This document shows, one piece after another, positions 34,272 through 44,763 of a stretch of DNA of 64,000 bases (position 1 is the first letter of the stretch; each line of letters opens with the position of its first letter). The notes below the pieces were generated by a model. That model was not told the origin of the DNA. It saw only the letters and a program-made list of their open reading frames with translations, and did not search any database. The translations under genes were made by a program, and so were the position numbers. This DNA is from Seiridium cupressi (Eukaryota > Ascomycota > Sordariomycetes > Amphisphaeriales > Sporocadaceae): NCBI GenBank assembly GCA_036674765.1, contig JARVKI010000010.1, positions 248,001 to 312,000 on the forward strand, written 5' to 3'.

Positions 34272-34885
34272 GGCGAGTATCTGGTTGTCAGGGAGGTAGC
34301 AAATATGCGATGCCTCCAGAGTAAGAAGCCATCGCGACACCGCGTAATATGTGTGACTGCAGGCAGTAACTTCCCATAATGACTAGGCCCGGGTTCATGG
34401 GGCGCAGTCCGAAGTGAAAGCGGCATCCACCCCGATGCAGCCGCCGTTTCTGTGCACGACTCACAAGCACGCTGCTGTGGGGCCAAGAGATAAGGAAATA
34501 GCCTTACATGCGCTAGTCTGATCTCGGAGGTATAGACCAGCGCTCCCAAGCACGGACCATTCGGGTATAAAGAGCCGAGTACGATACTGGATACTGTGAC
34601 TAGCCCGGTTAGTAATGAATTGGCTGCCATTAGCTCACGTCCTCGAGGCAGCTGAACAATGATTGTTATTCCCTACTTGGCCGGCTTTGCTCCAGTGCAT
34701 CGACCCAGTTGGACTGACTGGACGCTGGATGCATGCTATCTTTTGTGCAAGTTATAGGCATACCTCTAGGGGGTTGGCGGTTTGGTAGCCTGGTGCAGCT
34801 GTCTTCGGGCTGGTGTCATATAGCCAGGGCATATAACAAGGAGACTGCGCATGAATAAAGCTTAAAGCAAGATATTTGGGTAACG
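34272..34885. other. Divergent promoter of dihydropyrimidinase and Zn2Cys6 regulator
   Basis: 614 bp. Two HGATAR sites (AGATAA near 34487, CTATCT near 34738). A CGG-N8-CCG pair at 34421-34434 has the inverted CGG layout bound by many Zn2Cys6 dimers and could be an operator for the adjacent regulator, but a single pair may be chance. Confidence 0.35.
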
Positions 34886-36994
34886 ATGCGGAGGGGCACT
34901 CCACCACAAGCAACTTGTACGTTATGCATTCCAAACCGTGTAGGGTGCTGCTAGCTAACCGGAACAGCACGGCAAGCATGTGCTCAATGTCACATTCGCA
35001 AGGTGAAATGCGATGCCACTGAGGTTGGGTTTCCTTGCACCAATTGTCGGACAGCGTCAAGAGAGGACTGCCGATTACATCTGAAGCGCAAGAGGGTTTC
35101 TGCCAAACTCCCACAGCGAGGCCCTGTACCCTTTTGTGCTGCTATTCCATCTGCTAGTCCTCAGGAACAATCACTCTCTCCCAAAGCGCCCACGCCAGTC
35201 CCGAAGGTGGAGGTATTCAACCTGCTGAACGTCGACGTAGATGCTGCCGCCGACGGAGAGTATGTCTTTCGTAGACACCTAGTCGAGTTTATCGATCAAC
35301 CGCAGCTGACGGAGCGACCCATTGATCAGCATGCGCGCACGACCTACGTCGGGACTGACGTCTCCAATATAAGTTTCCTGGTTCGGCAGCAATTCGGAGA
35401 CAAGATTGCGAACATCAGTCACTTTCCGACGAATCGTATCGCAAGACGACATACCTGCTACGAACCTGACCGTCTGCCAGTCGAAGCATTCCAACTTCCT
35501 GAGAAAAGTGTAGTAGATCGCCTCCTTGCAGCGTACTTCAAACATGTTAACCCTGGCTTTCCGGTAGTTGATGAGGTACTATTTATGAGGCAGTACCAAT
35601 CCAGAGATCCGGAGAATCCACCATCCTTGCTCTTGCTTCATTCCATGTTAGTCGTAGGAGCACATGTGTGTTTCGATCAGCCCAATCGAGAATCGCTCAA
35701 AGCGACCTTCTTCCGGCGAGCGAAAAGCCTTTTTGATGCCCGGTTTGAAAGGAACAGAGATGTCATAGTACAGGCTGCATTACTGTTGACATGGCACGCC
35801 GATGGGCCGGAAGACGTTATTGCGAACGCATGGTACTGGCTCGGTATCGCCGTCAGGACAGCTACTGGAATGGGGATGCACCGCGATGCTGAAAAAAGCA
35901 CGCTGGTGCCACACGTGAAGAGGATGTGGCGCAGGGTCTGGTGGCTTCTCTTCCAGTGTGATACATTGGTATCATTGCAGTACGGGCGGCCCCAATCTAT
36001 CCACCTGGGAGATTCCGATGTGCAGAAACTCAAGCCCTCCGACTTCGAAGATTGTGGCACCAACACCCGTGTCTCATATGTCGTGCAAGCGACTGAACTT
36101 TGTGTCATCATTGCGGATGCCTTACGAGAGCGGTTTCGTCTCGGGACCACCCTTGGTAGCCGGCAGGATACGCTCAGGAAAACAGACGAAGCTCTTGCCA
36201 ACTGGGCACTTCACCTCCCTACCATCTTACAGCTGCGCATCGGGCCGACTCTAGACTTATGGGCATCTAACCTCCACTTGATCTATAACACAGCCTTGAT
36301 CCTTCTGCACCGTGCTAAACCGTATCCCTTGTCGGCCTCGGGCGTGCACGGGGAGGATGCCGACATTTGTAAAACAGCAGCCAGCGTCATCCAGAATCTG
36401 TTTCAGTGTCTCTGCGAGAGGAATGAGATCAGATACCTATGGACTTCCAGTATCAACTGTCTGTTCACTGCGCTGATTGAGCTGAGTGTTGAAGTTCGCC
36501 TGTCGAATCCAGTCCTCGCCATCTCGGCGTTGCGACGCTACGATTCAGCTCTCTTCTCGCTGCGGGAGCTGGCAAGATATTGGCCAAACGCTCAGTCCAT
36601 ATTGCACTTCTTTGAAAGCTCAGTGAGGCTTCAGGAGACACGAAGGGGCTCAGGCCAATTGGAAGCCAATACAGGCGCTATGGAGGGACTGCGTCAATCG
36701 CCACTACCAGATATGGAAATTGATCAAGCAGCGTCTACGGCTCAGTCTGTTGAGAAAGAGAGGAATATAACGAGTAGGGCTGATCCAGAAAGGCTTTCGG
36801 AGGCACCCTCACTGCAAGGAGTTCCAGAAGCTCATGATGAATTACCTCAAATGTATTCACAGATGCCTGTGGAAGAGCAGGATCCAACAGCTATGAGGGA
36901 TTATGCACTTGAGGGATTCGAGTCGTGGAATCAGTGGCGACAGACATATTGGCAACAGCCGGAGTTCACCGATGAATTTCTTTTCACATTTTAG
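34886..36994 (+). CDS. Zn2Cys6 fungal transcription factor (probable cluster regulator)
   Basis: Exons 34886-34916 and 34968-36994 give 685 residues. The tiny first exon (31 nt) and a 51-nt intron with gtacgt and a ctaac branch site are needed to complete the zinc cluster: Cys15-X2-Cys18-X6-Cys25-X8-Cys34-X2-Cys37-X7-Cys45, with HIRKVK between the second and third cysteines. Starting at a Met inside the second exon loses the first two cysteines. The middle is the Fungal_trans domain (VVDRLLAAYFKHVNPGFPVVDE, AWYWLGIAVRTATGMGMHRDAEKS, MWRRVWWLLFQCDTLVSLQYGRP). The C-terminus is acidic and Gln/Pro-rich, a likely activation region. It probably controls the neighbouring catabolic genes, including the divergent dihydropyrimidinase. 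Confidence 0.9.
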
Positions 36995-37148
36995 CAAGTC
37001 CTTGAAGGGATATCGTGCTAGTAGCTCAAACACTCGTAGTTATGGAAGTTCATCATTCGCTATACCTTCTACTAAAAATGCCTTTTCCATGTCTTCAGTA
37101 CTCGTCTGCTGTGCGCTGTCGGCATCAACGTCCCATAGCACATGTCCA

Positions 37149-38388
37149 TCAGCAAAGTCCGAGCTGGGCTCTGTTCGAGTCTTTAGCGCACTCTCCATCG
37201 TCCTCCTCTACCAACGCCGGGATCGGCTTGTTAGCTAGAGAAGTCAATCGAAAAGCGTGTCTACGCTCCCCAGCTGGGTAGTCGAGCGTTTGTGAATGAT
37301 GGACAACTCTTTGATCCCACACCAACACAGTTCCCGGCTCATATCTGACACGACATTGGAAATCCTGACGTTTAGCAATGTGATCAAATAGGAATTTGAG
37401 CAAATATTCCGATTCTTCCTCGTCGAATCCAACGATTTTCTTAGTGTAGACTGGGTTCACGACTTCATCTAAGTGTTAGCCTAAAGTTCCGGTGCTTTTC
37501 TTTGGCTGACTGGATATAACGGCTTACATAAGGCTTTCTCTTTAGTGACAGGGTGTACGATAACCACTGGATGCTCCTGCACGAGCTCTTGCCTGCGCAT
37601 GACAGCATTATCTCCGTTCTTGAGCTCCTGTGTTACGCCGTCGTTATTGCTATGAATCGCAGTCAAACCCTCGAGTCTTTTCCGGAACTTCGGAGATAGA
37701 GACTTGAAAGCCTGAACACTGGAGCTAATCAAGGTGTCACCCCCGGCGGCAGCAGGCGATTCCAACATAGCAATGAAGGTCACTCCCGGTGGCTGAGGCT
37801 CGGGCGTCTGGTCCGAATGCCATTGCACAGGACTTCTACCCTTCCAGGAACGACGCACTCTCAGGTCCCTGGTTTTGAATTAGTAAAGAAGTACGGTAAG
37901 CTCTGGATGACGTACTCTTTGTGATCATAGATGATCATGTGCTCTGGACTACCCGCTACTGGATGAGGTGCCCAGCCATGGATATGCAGGGGTCCAAAAT
38001 GCCGAACGATCTTCTTCTGCGCCTCAAGACCAATATCCACGAAATCCTGGTTGCGAAAGACAAGTCCACCCCGCTGAGCAGCCAACAGAGCCAATTCATC
38101 CAAACCTTCGGATGACAGCTGAGAGATTTGGACTCCTTCGATTTCGGTCCCGGCATTAGGAGACAGGTCATAGACTTTGGTGGCATCCTTCAACAAGTTC
38201 GGGAACGTGGGGTCTGCCCGATGGCCAACGTCGACATGTTCAAAGGAGCCAATATCCTCGACTTTCTCCAAGGGGTCATAGTGAGGCAAATAGTCGGGAT
38301 AGAGCGCAGAGCCATCGGGGTTCTTGGGTCTCTGGTTTAGCTTGAGAGCCAAGGGAGGGGAAGTAACTGTTTCTGTTGTAGTGGTCAT
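37149..38388 (-). CDS. TauD/TfdA-family 2-oxoglutarate- and Fe(II)-dependent dioxygenase B
   Basis: Exons (minus) 38388-37916, 37868-37528 and 37468-37149 give 377 residues. Fe ligands are His175 and Asp177 (QWHSDQTPE) and distal His329 (VHHSQTLDY); the 2-oxoglutarate Arg is in GERRHAFRL. It is a close paralogue of dioxygenase A (29371-30554), with the same blocks HYDPLEKVE, GHRADP, SQLSSEGLDELALL and FRKRLEGL, but has about 18 extra N-terminal residues. Its introns fall at YDHKE|DLR and KALY|EVVN, positions that are uninterrupted in A, whereas A's introns are absent here. It is divergent from MFS carrier 2 and convergent with the regulator (154 bp between stops). Confidence 0.9.
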
Positions 38389-38418
38389 TCTGACAAATTG
38401 GCTTTGTCTCAAATCCTG

Positions 38419-38968
38419 TTATCTTCTAGCACCGGTTATGCGGTCTACAACTTCTAGCAATCATATAAATGCTCCCTACATAGCAAGCGGAACGCATAGA
38501 TATGGTTACACCGGCGATTCTTGCGGCGTCGCCTGCTGCGACCATCGCCACCTCGGCGAGCTCAATCGACGGGTCTGCAGTCAGCTAGATGCATGTTGCC
38601 GAAACTCCGAATGAGCCTGCGCCGTATGATCTTGATGTCTGATCGGCTTTTCTGACCCGATACTGTAGTGAGATACTCCATCTAAGCCCCGTGGCCAATG
38701 AAAAGCCCCGCAATCGACAGATAGCCAAGGGTCTGAATCGCCGAAAGCGCTATCTCCACCTAATCAGACGCGAACCATATTGTTGGCACTAGACTTCTTA
38801 ACCCGCCCATGGAAGCAAGGTAGACCCAAGCCTAGGGATTTGATAAGAGCAACTCACTATCTGAGCGGATGGATAGGTCGGAGAGGATATGACTGCAGAC
38901 ACACGAGCAATGGGAATACTTAATGTCCAAGACTGTATGTCTTGTCGATCACAAGCAATCATCGATAG
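38419..38968. promoter_or_regulatory. Cluster of six HGATAR (GATA-factor) sites in divergent promoter TauD B/MFS2
   Basis: HGATAR matches at 38419 (TTATCT), 38719 (AGATAG), 38750 (CTATCT), 38841 (TGATAA), 38857 (CTATCT) and 38963 (CGATAG) inside the 634-bp interval 38389-39022. The number equals that in the other divergent promoter (28708-29370), which suggests joint nitrogen control by an AreA-type activator. The binding is inferred. Confidence 0.45.
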
Positions 38969-39022
38969 CATTCTTCGAGTAAGAATCCAGCCTAATTGTT
39001 CCTAATTAGCGGACCTGCCAAA

Positions 39023-40842
39023 ATGAGCTCTTCCGAGTCAGCCTCCGTTAATGACATCGAGAAGAAAGCACTTGGCAAGACGACCACAACCACTGAAGGG
39101 GATGTCTCGAATGTGAACATCGCATCAGCGAATCCTCACTATGACCGTTACTTGGAGCTGCACCGCCAGTTTGACGGAGCAGCCCGAGCAAAATTCACCC
39201 GCAAGCGTGAGTTTGATTGAAATGGTTTTTAGGCAATATCATTAAGGGATGACTAACATCTGCAACTTAGTTGATTGGCGACTTCTACCAACGTTGAGCT
39301 TTCTCTACTTGATGTGCTCGTTGGATAAGAGCAATGCCGGCAATGCAAAGCTTTTCGGATTGCTTGAGGATGTAGGCATGACTTCAACGCAGTTCAACCT
39401 TGCATTGATGTATTTGTTCTTCACTTACGGTCTCTGCGAGCCGATTTCAAACATAGCCCTCCGACGCATTGGACCGAAACTTTGGTTCCCACTCATCGTG
39501 AGTCGCTTTACAATACTCTTCTAGGGGGGCTCCCCAAAAAGAATTTGCACTGATCATGTCTACGTCAGGTGTGTTCTTGGGGTCTCATCACCACTCTGAC
39601 TTGCCTCGTTAATAATTATGGCTCATACGTTGCCATCCGTTTGTGCCTTGGTCTTACTGAGGCTGGCCTGTACCCGGGGTCGTATTTCATCCTTTCCATG
39701 TGGTATACACCTAACGAGTTGGCGACCCGGTAAGCACCAACACAAATTGCAGAAAATTTCTCATATGTACTAATATCGTATAGAATGGCTATTTTCTACG
39801 GTGCCAACACAGCTGCAGGCGCCTTTGGTGGCGTGATCGCTTATGGAGTCGGAAATCTTGACGGAGTCAATGGCTGGAGAGCATGGAAATGGTTATTCCT
39901 GATCGAAGGCTGTATCACAATCTTTGCAGGGCTTGTCTGTCTTGTTCTCTTACCGTAAGTTGACTCTGAATCACTAGGAACGAAAAATGAAAACTCTAAC
40001 ACCACTATAGTCACTTTCCACACCAGTATTCGAAGGACAAAAAGTCCAAGTGGCTGACCCCCGAGGAGCTTGAGTATGCCCAGCTCCGTGTCCAGTATGC
40101 AGCAGGTCCAGATGCGCCCACATATGTCTTCCGCTGGAGCGATGTTATTGCCGCAGCCAAGGATAAGAAGACATACTTTATGATGATGCTGTTCTGGTGG
40201 GGAGGTTCCGTGCCAACATACTCCCTCTCCTATACTCTTCCAACTATGGTAAAGAACTTGGGATATACGGCGGTCAAGGCTCAAGCTCTAACCACTCCTC
40301 CTTACATCTTCGCCACATGCGTCTGTGTTTTCGTTGGTTGGATAAGCGACAGATACCAGAAGCGTTTTGTGTCAATCATGGCATGCTATGTGCTGGGCCT
40401 GATCGGCATCATCATTCTATGGATTACGGTTCACCACAGCAATATGAGCGGTGTATCCTACTTCGCCATCTTCCTCGCAGCTGCCGGTTTTAGTGCTCAA
40501 GCACCGATCGTGGGAGCATGGACATCTGTCAATGTACCCAACCCATCAAAGAGAGCTGCGGCGATTGGCTTCATGATGTTGTTCGGGAGTGTCGGCGGTG
40601 GCAGTATCGGAAGCAATATCTACCTTGCGAGCGAGGCTCCAGTGTATCCCCTCGGTTTTGGCTTCTCTGTAGGCGCTACGGTCCTCGGTGCCATGATCCC
40701 TGCGACTGTTCACTGGTGGCTAATGGGGAGAGAGAACCGCAAACGCGATGCCATGGACCAAGCCCAGGTAATGGTTTCGTATACTCCAGAGGAACTGAGT
40801 GAGATGGCAGAGAACTCTCCCTTGTTCAGGTTCACTTTGTAA
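39023..40842 (+). CDS. MFS anion:cation symporter, Dal5/vitamin-H-transporter-like (carrier 2)
   Basis: Exons 39023-39206, 39271-39497, 39569-39729, 39784-39954 and 40011-40842 give 524 residues. ACS-family blocks: KLDWRLLPTLSFLYLMCSLDKSNAGNAK, LMYLFFTYGLCEPISNIALRRIGPKLWFPLIV, RLCLGLTEAGLYPGSYF, SMWYTPNELATRMAIFYGAN, and a cytoplasmic loop leading to TYFMMMLFWWGGSVPTYSLS. The end NSPLFRFTL is the usual carboxyl terminus of this group. It belongs to a different branch of the same family as carrier 1, so the two are not a recent duplicate pair. It shares a divergent promoter with dioxygenase B. Import of a cluster substrate or a related compound is inferred. Confidence 0.9.
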
Positions 40843-40973
40843 GCTAGATGAACAAATAAATCCCGGGCGCTCTTTTTTTTAATAGACCCATTCTACAAGT
40901 GGCATTACAAGCTTCCTAAACTAGAACTAGGTAATTTTAAATCTAGTGTGACATGAAGGTGTACGGTGTTCCG

Positions 40974-42196
40974 TTACAAATTGCGATGAGGATGGATCTT
41001 AACGTCATCCAAGATGGTCTCGTTACGCTTCGCAGCCGCAATTCGGGCCCTGTTGATCCGACGAGTCTCGACATCGACTCTCTAGGTGAATGACCACGGG
41101 ATGATGTTCATTACTATAGCCATACCGATAAAACCCGTGGCTATACCAAAGGACGTAATATAACGAGGTGCATATCTCGAATTGAAGAGCTGAGATCCGA
41201 CCGCACCACAAATATGGCTGTAACTGTTGGCAAAAGCGATAGCAAAGGCAGAGCCAGTCGCTCCTTGTGTGGTTTGAACTCGCCATGGCCACATCATAGT
41301 ATAACTTTCTCATGTCAGTATTGATGAAGAAGTGTCCTTGGTGAGTACCAGAACCTCGCCCTACAATTGAGAATCGTCCAGTTATCACAATCGCCGAATA
41401 AACCCCGTCAGTGCTTGGGAAGGTATACAACACGACTAGCATGCTTCTATGACTACCATAAAGCCTAGAGGAATTAGGGGTTGGGGGATGGGACCTGGGT
41501 TTGCGAAAACTCCGAAGAGGAGGGTCAGGATACATGAGAACACAGCTGGTGGAATGCTAAGGAGTTGCGCCGGAGCAAGGGATCTATGTAATATTTTGTG
41601 AGCAAAGGATTTCTACCATAATAATTGATACTTACGTAAATCCGAGATTGGCTATGACAGTCAGTTGGTAGAAGGTCAAGCCCGTCGTCCCCACCGTGTA
41701 GAAAGCCCAACATAGAACGAAGAGCCACAATCGCTCGTCTTTCAGCGTTTGAAGGAAGTAACAAGGTCATGGAATAGCGCTGAGAGTCATTCGTAAATAG
41801 TAGGCAAGTGTGACAAAGTTATACTGATCTGACGTCATATGAAGCTCCGTGAGAATATTGTGATTGGTACTCTGGTCCATGATGTGTGCATTTGATACCT
41901 GGTTCTTGATTAATTTCAATGCTTACAGATGTTATCGTGGGTTATACATTGCTGGCATCAATTGTTTTGACACAATATATTATAGCCATTAGAAGGATGA
42001 GACGCCAGCCAATCCGTTTCATCAGTTTCTTCTCTTCTTCACTGGTCAACGCGGCCCTAGCTCTCATAAGCTCGGGACAATATCCGGTAACGTTTTCATC
42101 CTAGGGCAATATTTCATTGCGTGCCACGATATGCAGTTTCTCATGATTGTCATTGTTGGTTGTTGACATTGTCGGGCTATTGGTTCCAGCTGACAT
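40974..42196 (-). pseudogene. Decayed third MFS (ACS/Dal5-like) transporter
   Basis: A full-length carrier layout can still be read on the minus strand from an ATG at 42196 to a TAA at 40974. It includes TSEEEKKLMKRIGWRLILLM, MTSDQYNFVTLAYY, LWLFVLCWAFYTVGTTGLTFYQL, an intron-like gtaagt...catag near 41587-41636, SLAPAQLLSIPPAVFSCIL, and FAIAFANSYSHICGAVGSQLF with GIATGFIGMAIVMNIIPWS. The frame is broken: in-frame TAG codons at 42101-42103 and 41082-41084, and frame shifts around 41760-41790 and 41300-41460. Part of the middle, including the region of span 4-5, is missing. I read it as a dead paralogue of the flanking carriers. Confidence 0.72.
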
Positions 42197-42790
42197 TTTC
42201 TGACTGAAAAGGAAGTATCGCAATTGTCACAGATTCAAATCATTTCTTCAAGCACGACACAGGTTCGGCCGAGTTCCCTATTGGTCGTGAAAGCATTTTG
42301 TATACATATCTATACTACTCCACGAATTGCTCTTAGCTATTCGGCTTCTTATTCCCGGTTATAGTGGGGTATTGCATCCTATGCAGACGAAAACTAGGTA
42401 TCAGCCAGTGATAGGAACGAGCTTGGCAGTTTAAAGGAAAGTTGGTCGATTCCGTTATCTTTCGGGTAGGTTGCATCATACAAGCCGTCGTCCTTTGCGG
42501 GCATTGACGCCCACTTCTGCGGGGAACCTGTATATCGCACGATAGAAGGAGGCTGAATTGCGACCTCACTTACAAGGGACATTTCCGTCAAGATGAAGGT
42601 CGGTGATAATATTAATAAAGTATTAGAAGACGATTACGCTGATTCTTGAGGGTTCCGACGAAGACCGTAAAGCATTGGGCCTGTCATTGCGAGACCTTCA
42701 CCCCACCTTGCGTGATCCCTGGTTCTTTCATCGCCGAATCTTCTCAGAAAGACCAAGAACAGAAATTGTCTTCTGCCCCCAATCGTGACC
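42197..42790. other. Intergenic region between MFS pseudogene and M20 gene
   Basis: 594 bp, AT-leaning, with no coding signal. It serves as upstream region of the peptidase gene. Confidence 0.4.
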
Positions 42791-43962
42791 ATGATACTGT
42801 CGACACTGCTCACTATAATCGCGATTAGCGTCAGTTGCGTATTAGCTAGTGATACCGCCCAAAAGCCTCTCCAGGCTTCATCGGACACATCCCCACTTAT
42901 CGACTTGCATAAGTCGCTCGTCGAGATCTCATCAATATCTGGATCGGAGCGATCCGTATCTAATTTCCTCAAAGGCTATCTCCAGGACTCTGGATTCACT
43001 GTTGAGGCCCAGACAGTGGAAAATGACCGGCAGAACATCTTCGCCTACATAGGCAAGTCACAAAAGGCGAAGGTACTCGCAACTTCGCATATCGACACAG
43101 TGCCGCCTTTCTGGCCTTACGAGAGAAAGGGCGACGAAATCTGGGGTCGTGGATCGGTGGATGCCAAAGGAAGCGTTGCGGCCCAGGTCATTGCTGTCAA
43201 GTCGTTGCTCGATGACGGGAAAATCAAGGAGGGCGATGTCTCACTACTGTTTGTAGTGGGAGAAGAGAACAGCGGAGCCGGCATGCGGGAGGCCAACAAT
43301 CTCGGACTCTCGTGGGATGCTGTCATCTTCGGAGAGCCTACCGAGCTGAAACTAGCGAGTGGGCACAAGGGCGTCATCGGCTTCGCCATTACAGCAAAGG
43401 GCAAAGCTGGCCATTCCGGTTATCCTGAGATGGGCAAGAACTCCATTGATATTCTGGTCAAAGGTCTAGCTGCGCTCCAAAAGCTCGAACTTCCTTCCAG
43501 CGAGGAGTTCGGAAATAGTACACTGAATGTTGGCACGATCCAAGGAGGAGTGGCAGCTAACGTCATTCCTCAGGACGCCTCCGCTACTGCCTTGATTAGG
43601 CTTGCAGGTGGAAGTCCTGAAGAGACGATAGATCTCGTCCAAAGGGCGCTCCATGAAGCATCTCCGGAGCTAGAGATCGAGTCCAGAGGCGGTAGAGGCC
43701 CAGTATCTATTGATCATGATATCGAAGGTACATGAATAGCTAGCCTAATGTCGTAAACATAGCTGACTTTTGTCTAGGATTCGATACTGCTGTTATGAAC
43801 TATGGCACCGATGTCCCAAATCTGAAAGGTGATCACAAGAGGTATCTCTACGGACCAGGCACAATCCTCGTGGCCCATTCAGACCATGAGCATTTAGTGG
43901 TCTCGGACCTCGAAGCTGCTGTTGAAGGCTACAAGGTACTTATTACGAAGAATCTAAAGTAA
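42791..43962 (+). CDS. Secreted M20-family metallopeptidase / amidohydrolase
   Basis: Exons 42791-43727 and 43778-43962 give 373 residues. The N-terminal [20 protein letters not shown] is a typical signal peptide with cleavage near Ala19-Ser20. Di-zinc site residues of the ArgE/DapE/CPG2 clan: His100 and Asp102 (TSHIDTVPP), bridging Asp124 (GRGSVDAKG), catalytic Glu158-Glu159 ([10 protein letters not shown]), the Glu/Asp-equivalent in IFGEPTE, and the last His in VAHSDHEHL after the intron. The lid domain holds [20 protein letters not shown]. It likely hydrolyses amide bonds of small peptides or N-acyl/N-carbamoyl amino acids outside the cell. Yeast-type beta-alanine synthase also belongs to M20, but the signal peptide and motif spacing argue against that role. 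The intron (50 nt) splits a Gly codon. Confidence 0.9.
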
Positions 43963-44763
43963 ACGGTACTAGCTCCTCAAGAACGCCTCTTAATAAGAAG
44001 CAATCGTACGAAAGTTCCGATGTGGCTGTTGCTGGAGATACGAACGGAATGCCGGTGACTGAGTTCTCAGTGTATCAGAACACATCAATTTTCCGCAACA
44101 TTCAAATTACGATAATTATTATGACGCTGACATGAAATCAAGTAGACGTAGCCATGTAGGCTCGAATTATACAGTCTTACCGTTGGTTTTCGAAGGAAAG
44201 CCCCATTATTCCTTATTTTGAGTACCCACGATTATGCAGATGATGAGAGGAGATAATCAAGACGTAAGCTCGTATTTCCATACAGTCGTGCATCAAACCC
44301 CTCGCCCGGGAAAACGAGAAAGTAGTTCAACTCATAGGGAATATTTCAACCGATGGCTGCTAGGTACAGTAGTCTGGAATTTAATATGAATCTGCGCTTC
44401 TGTTGCCCTCACAAGATGTATAATTTAGATATGGTCAGAACCCTTCTAATTTCAGTATCGGGGCGATTTGCAGGTCTCAAATGGCTCAGGATGCTCAGAA
44501 CATTGAACGTTTAAGATTTTCATGGGTATGAAAGAAGAAGGTGATCGCATACAGACTCTGTAGTGCTCGTGCAGTCACAACTGCGCGGCTGGCGGGGTCT
44601 CGCGCTAGCCAACCCCACATACAGCAACGATAACGATAAGAAGCGATAGGCGACTGATAACCAAAAATTTCTAGAATCTGAGGTGTAGCGGGCGCGACCG
44701 ACTCGCGAATAGCTTCACAGTCTCTATTTCATTGATTGATTGGCCTGGCATAACTCCTTCAAG
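43963..44763. other. Intergenic region upstream of NOP9
   Basis: About 0.8 kb with no gene seen. The left part is AT-rich; the last ~200 bp (ctggcggggtctcgcgc...) form the NOP9 promoter and leader. Confidence 0.4.

Noticed and set aside
28708..39022. Shared 10-mer GGTCGGAGAG in both divergent carrier/dioxygenase promoters (minus strand near 29097, plus strand near 38877) as a regulator-binding site
   Set aside because: A 10-mer shared by two ~650-bp regions on either strand is expected about once by chance, and it is not found in the third promoter.
42791..43962. M20 gene as the missing beta-alanine synthase/ureidopropionase of a uracil pathway
   Set aside because: It has a clear signal peptide and ArgE/CPG2-like motif spacing, which does not fit the cytosolic enzyme.
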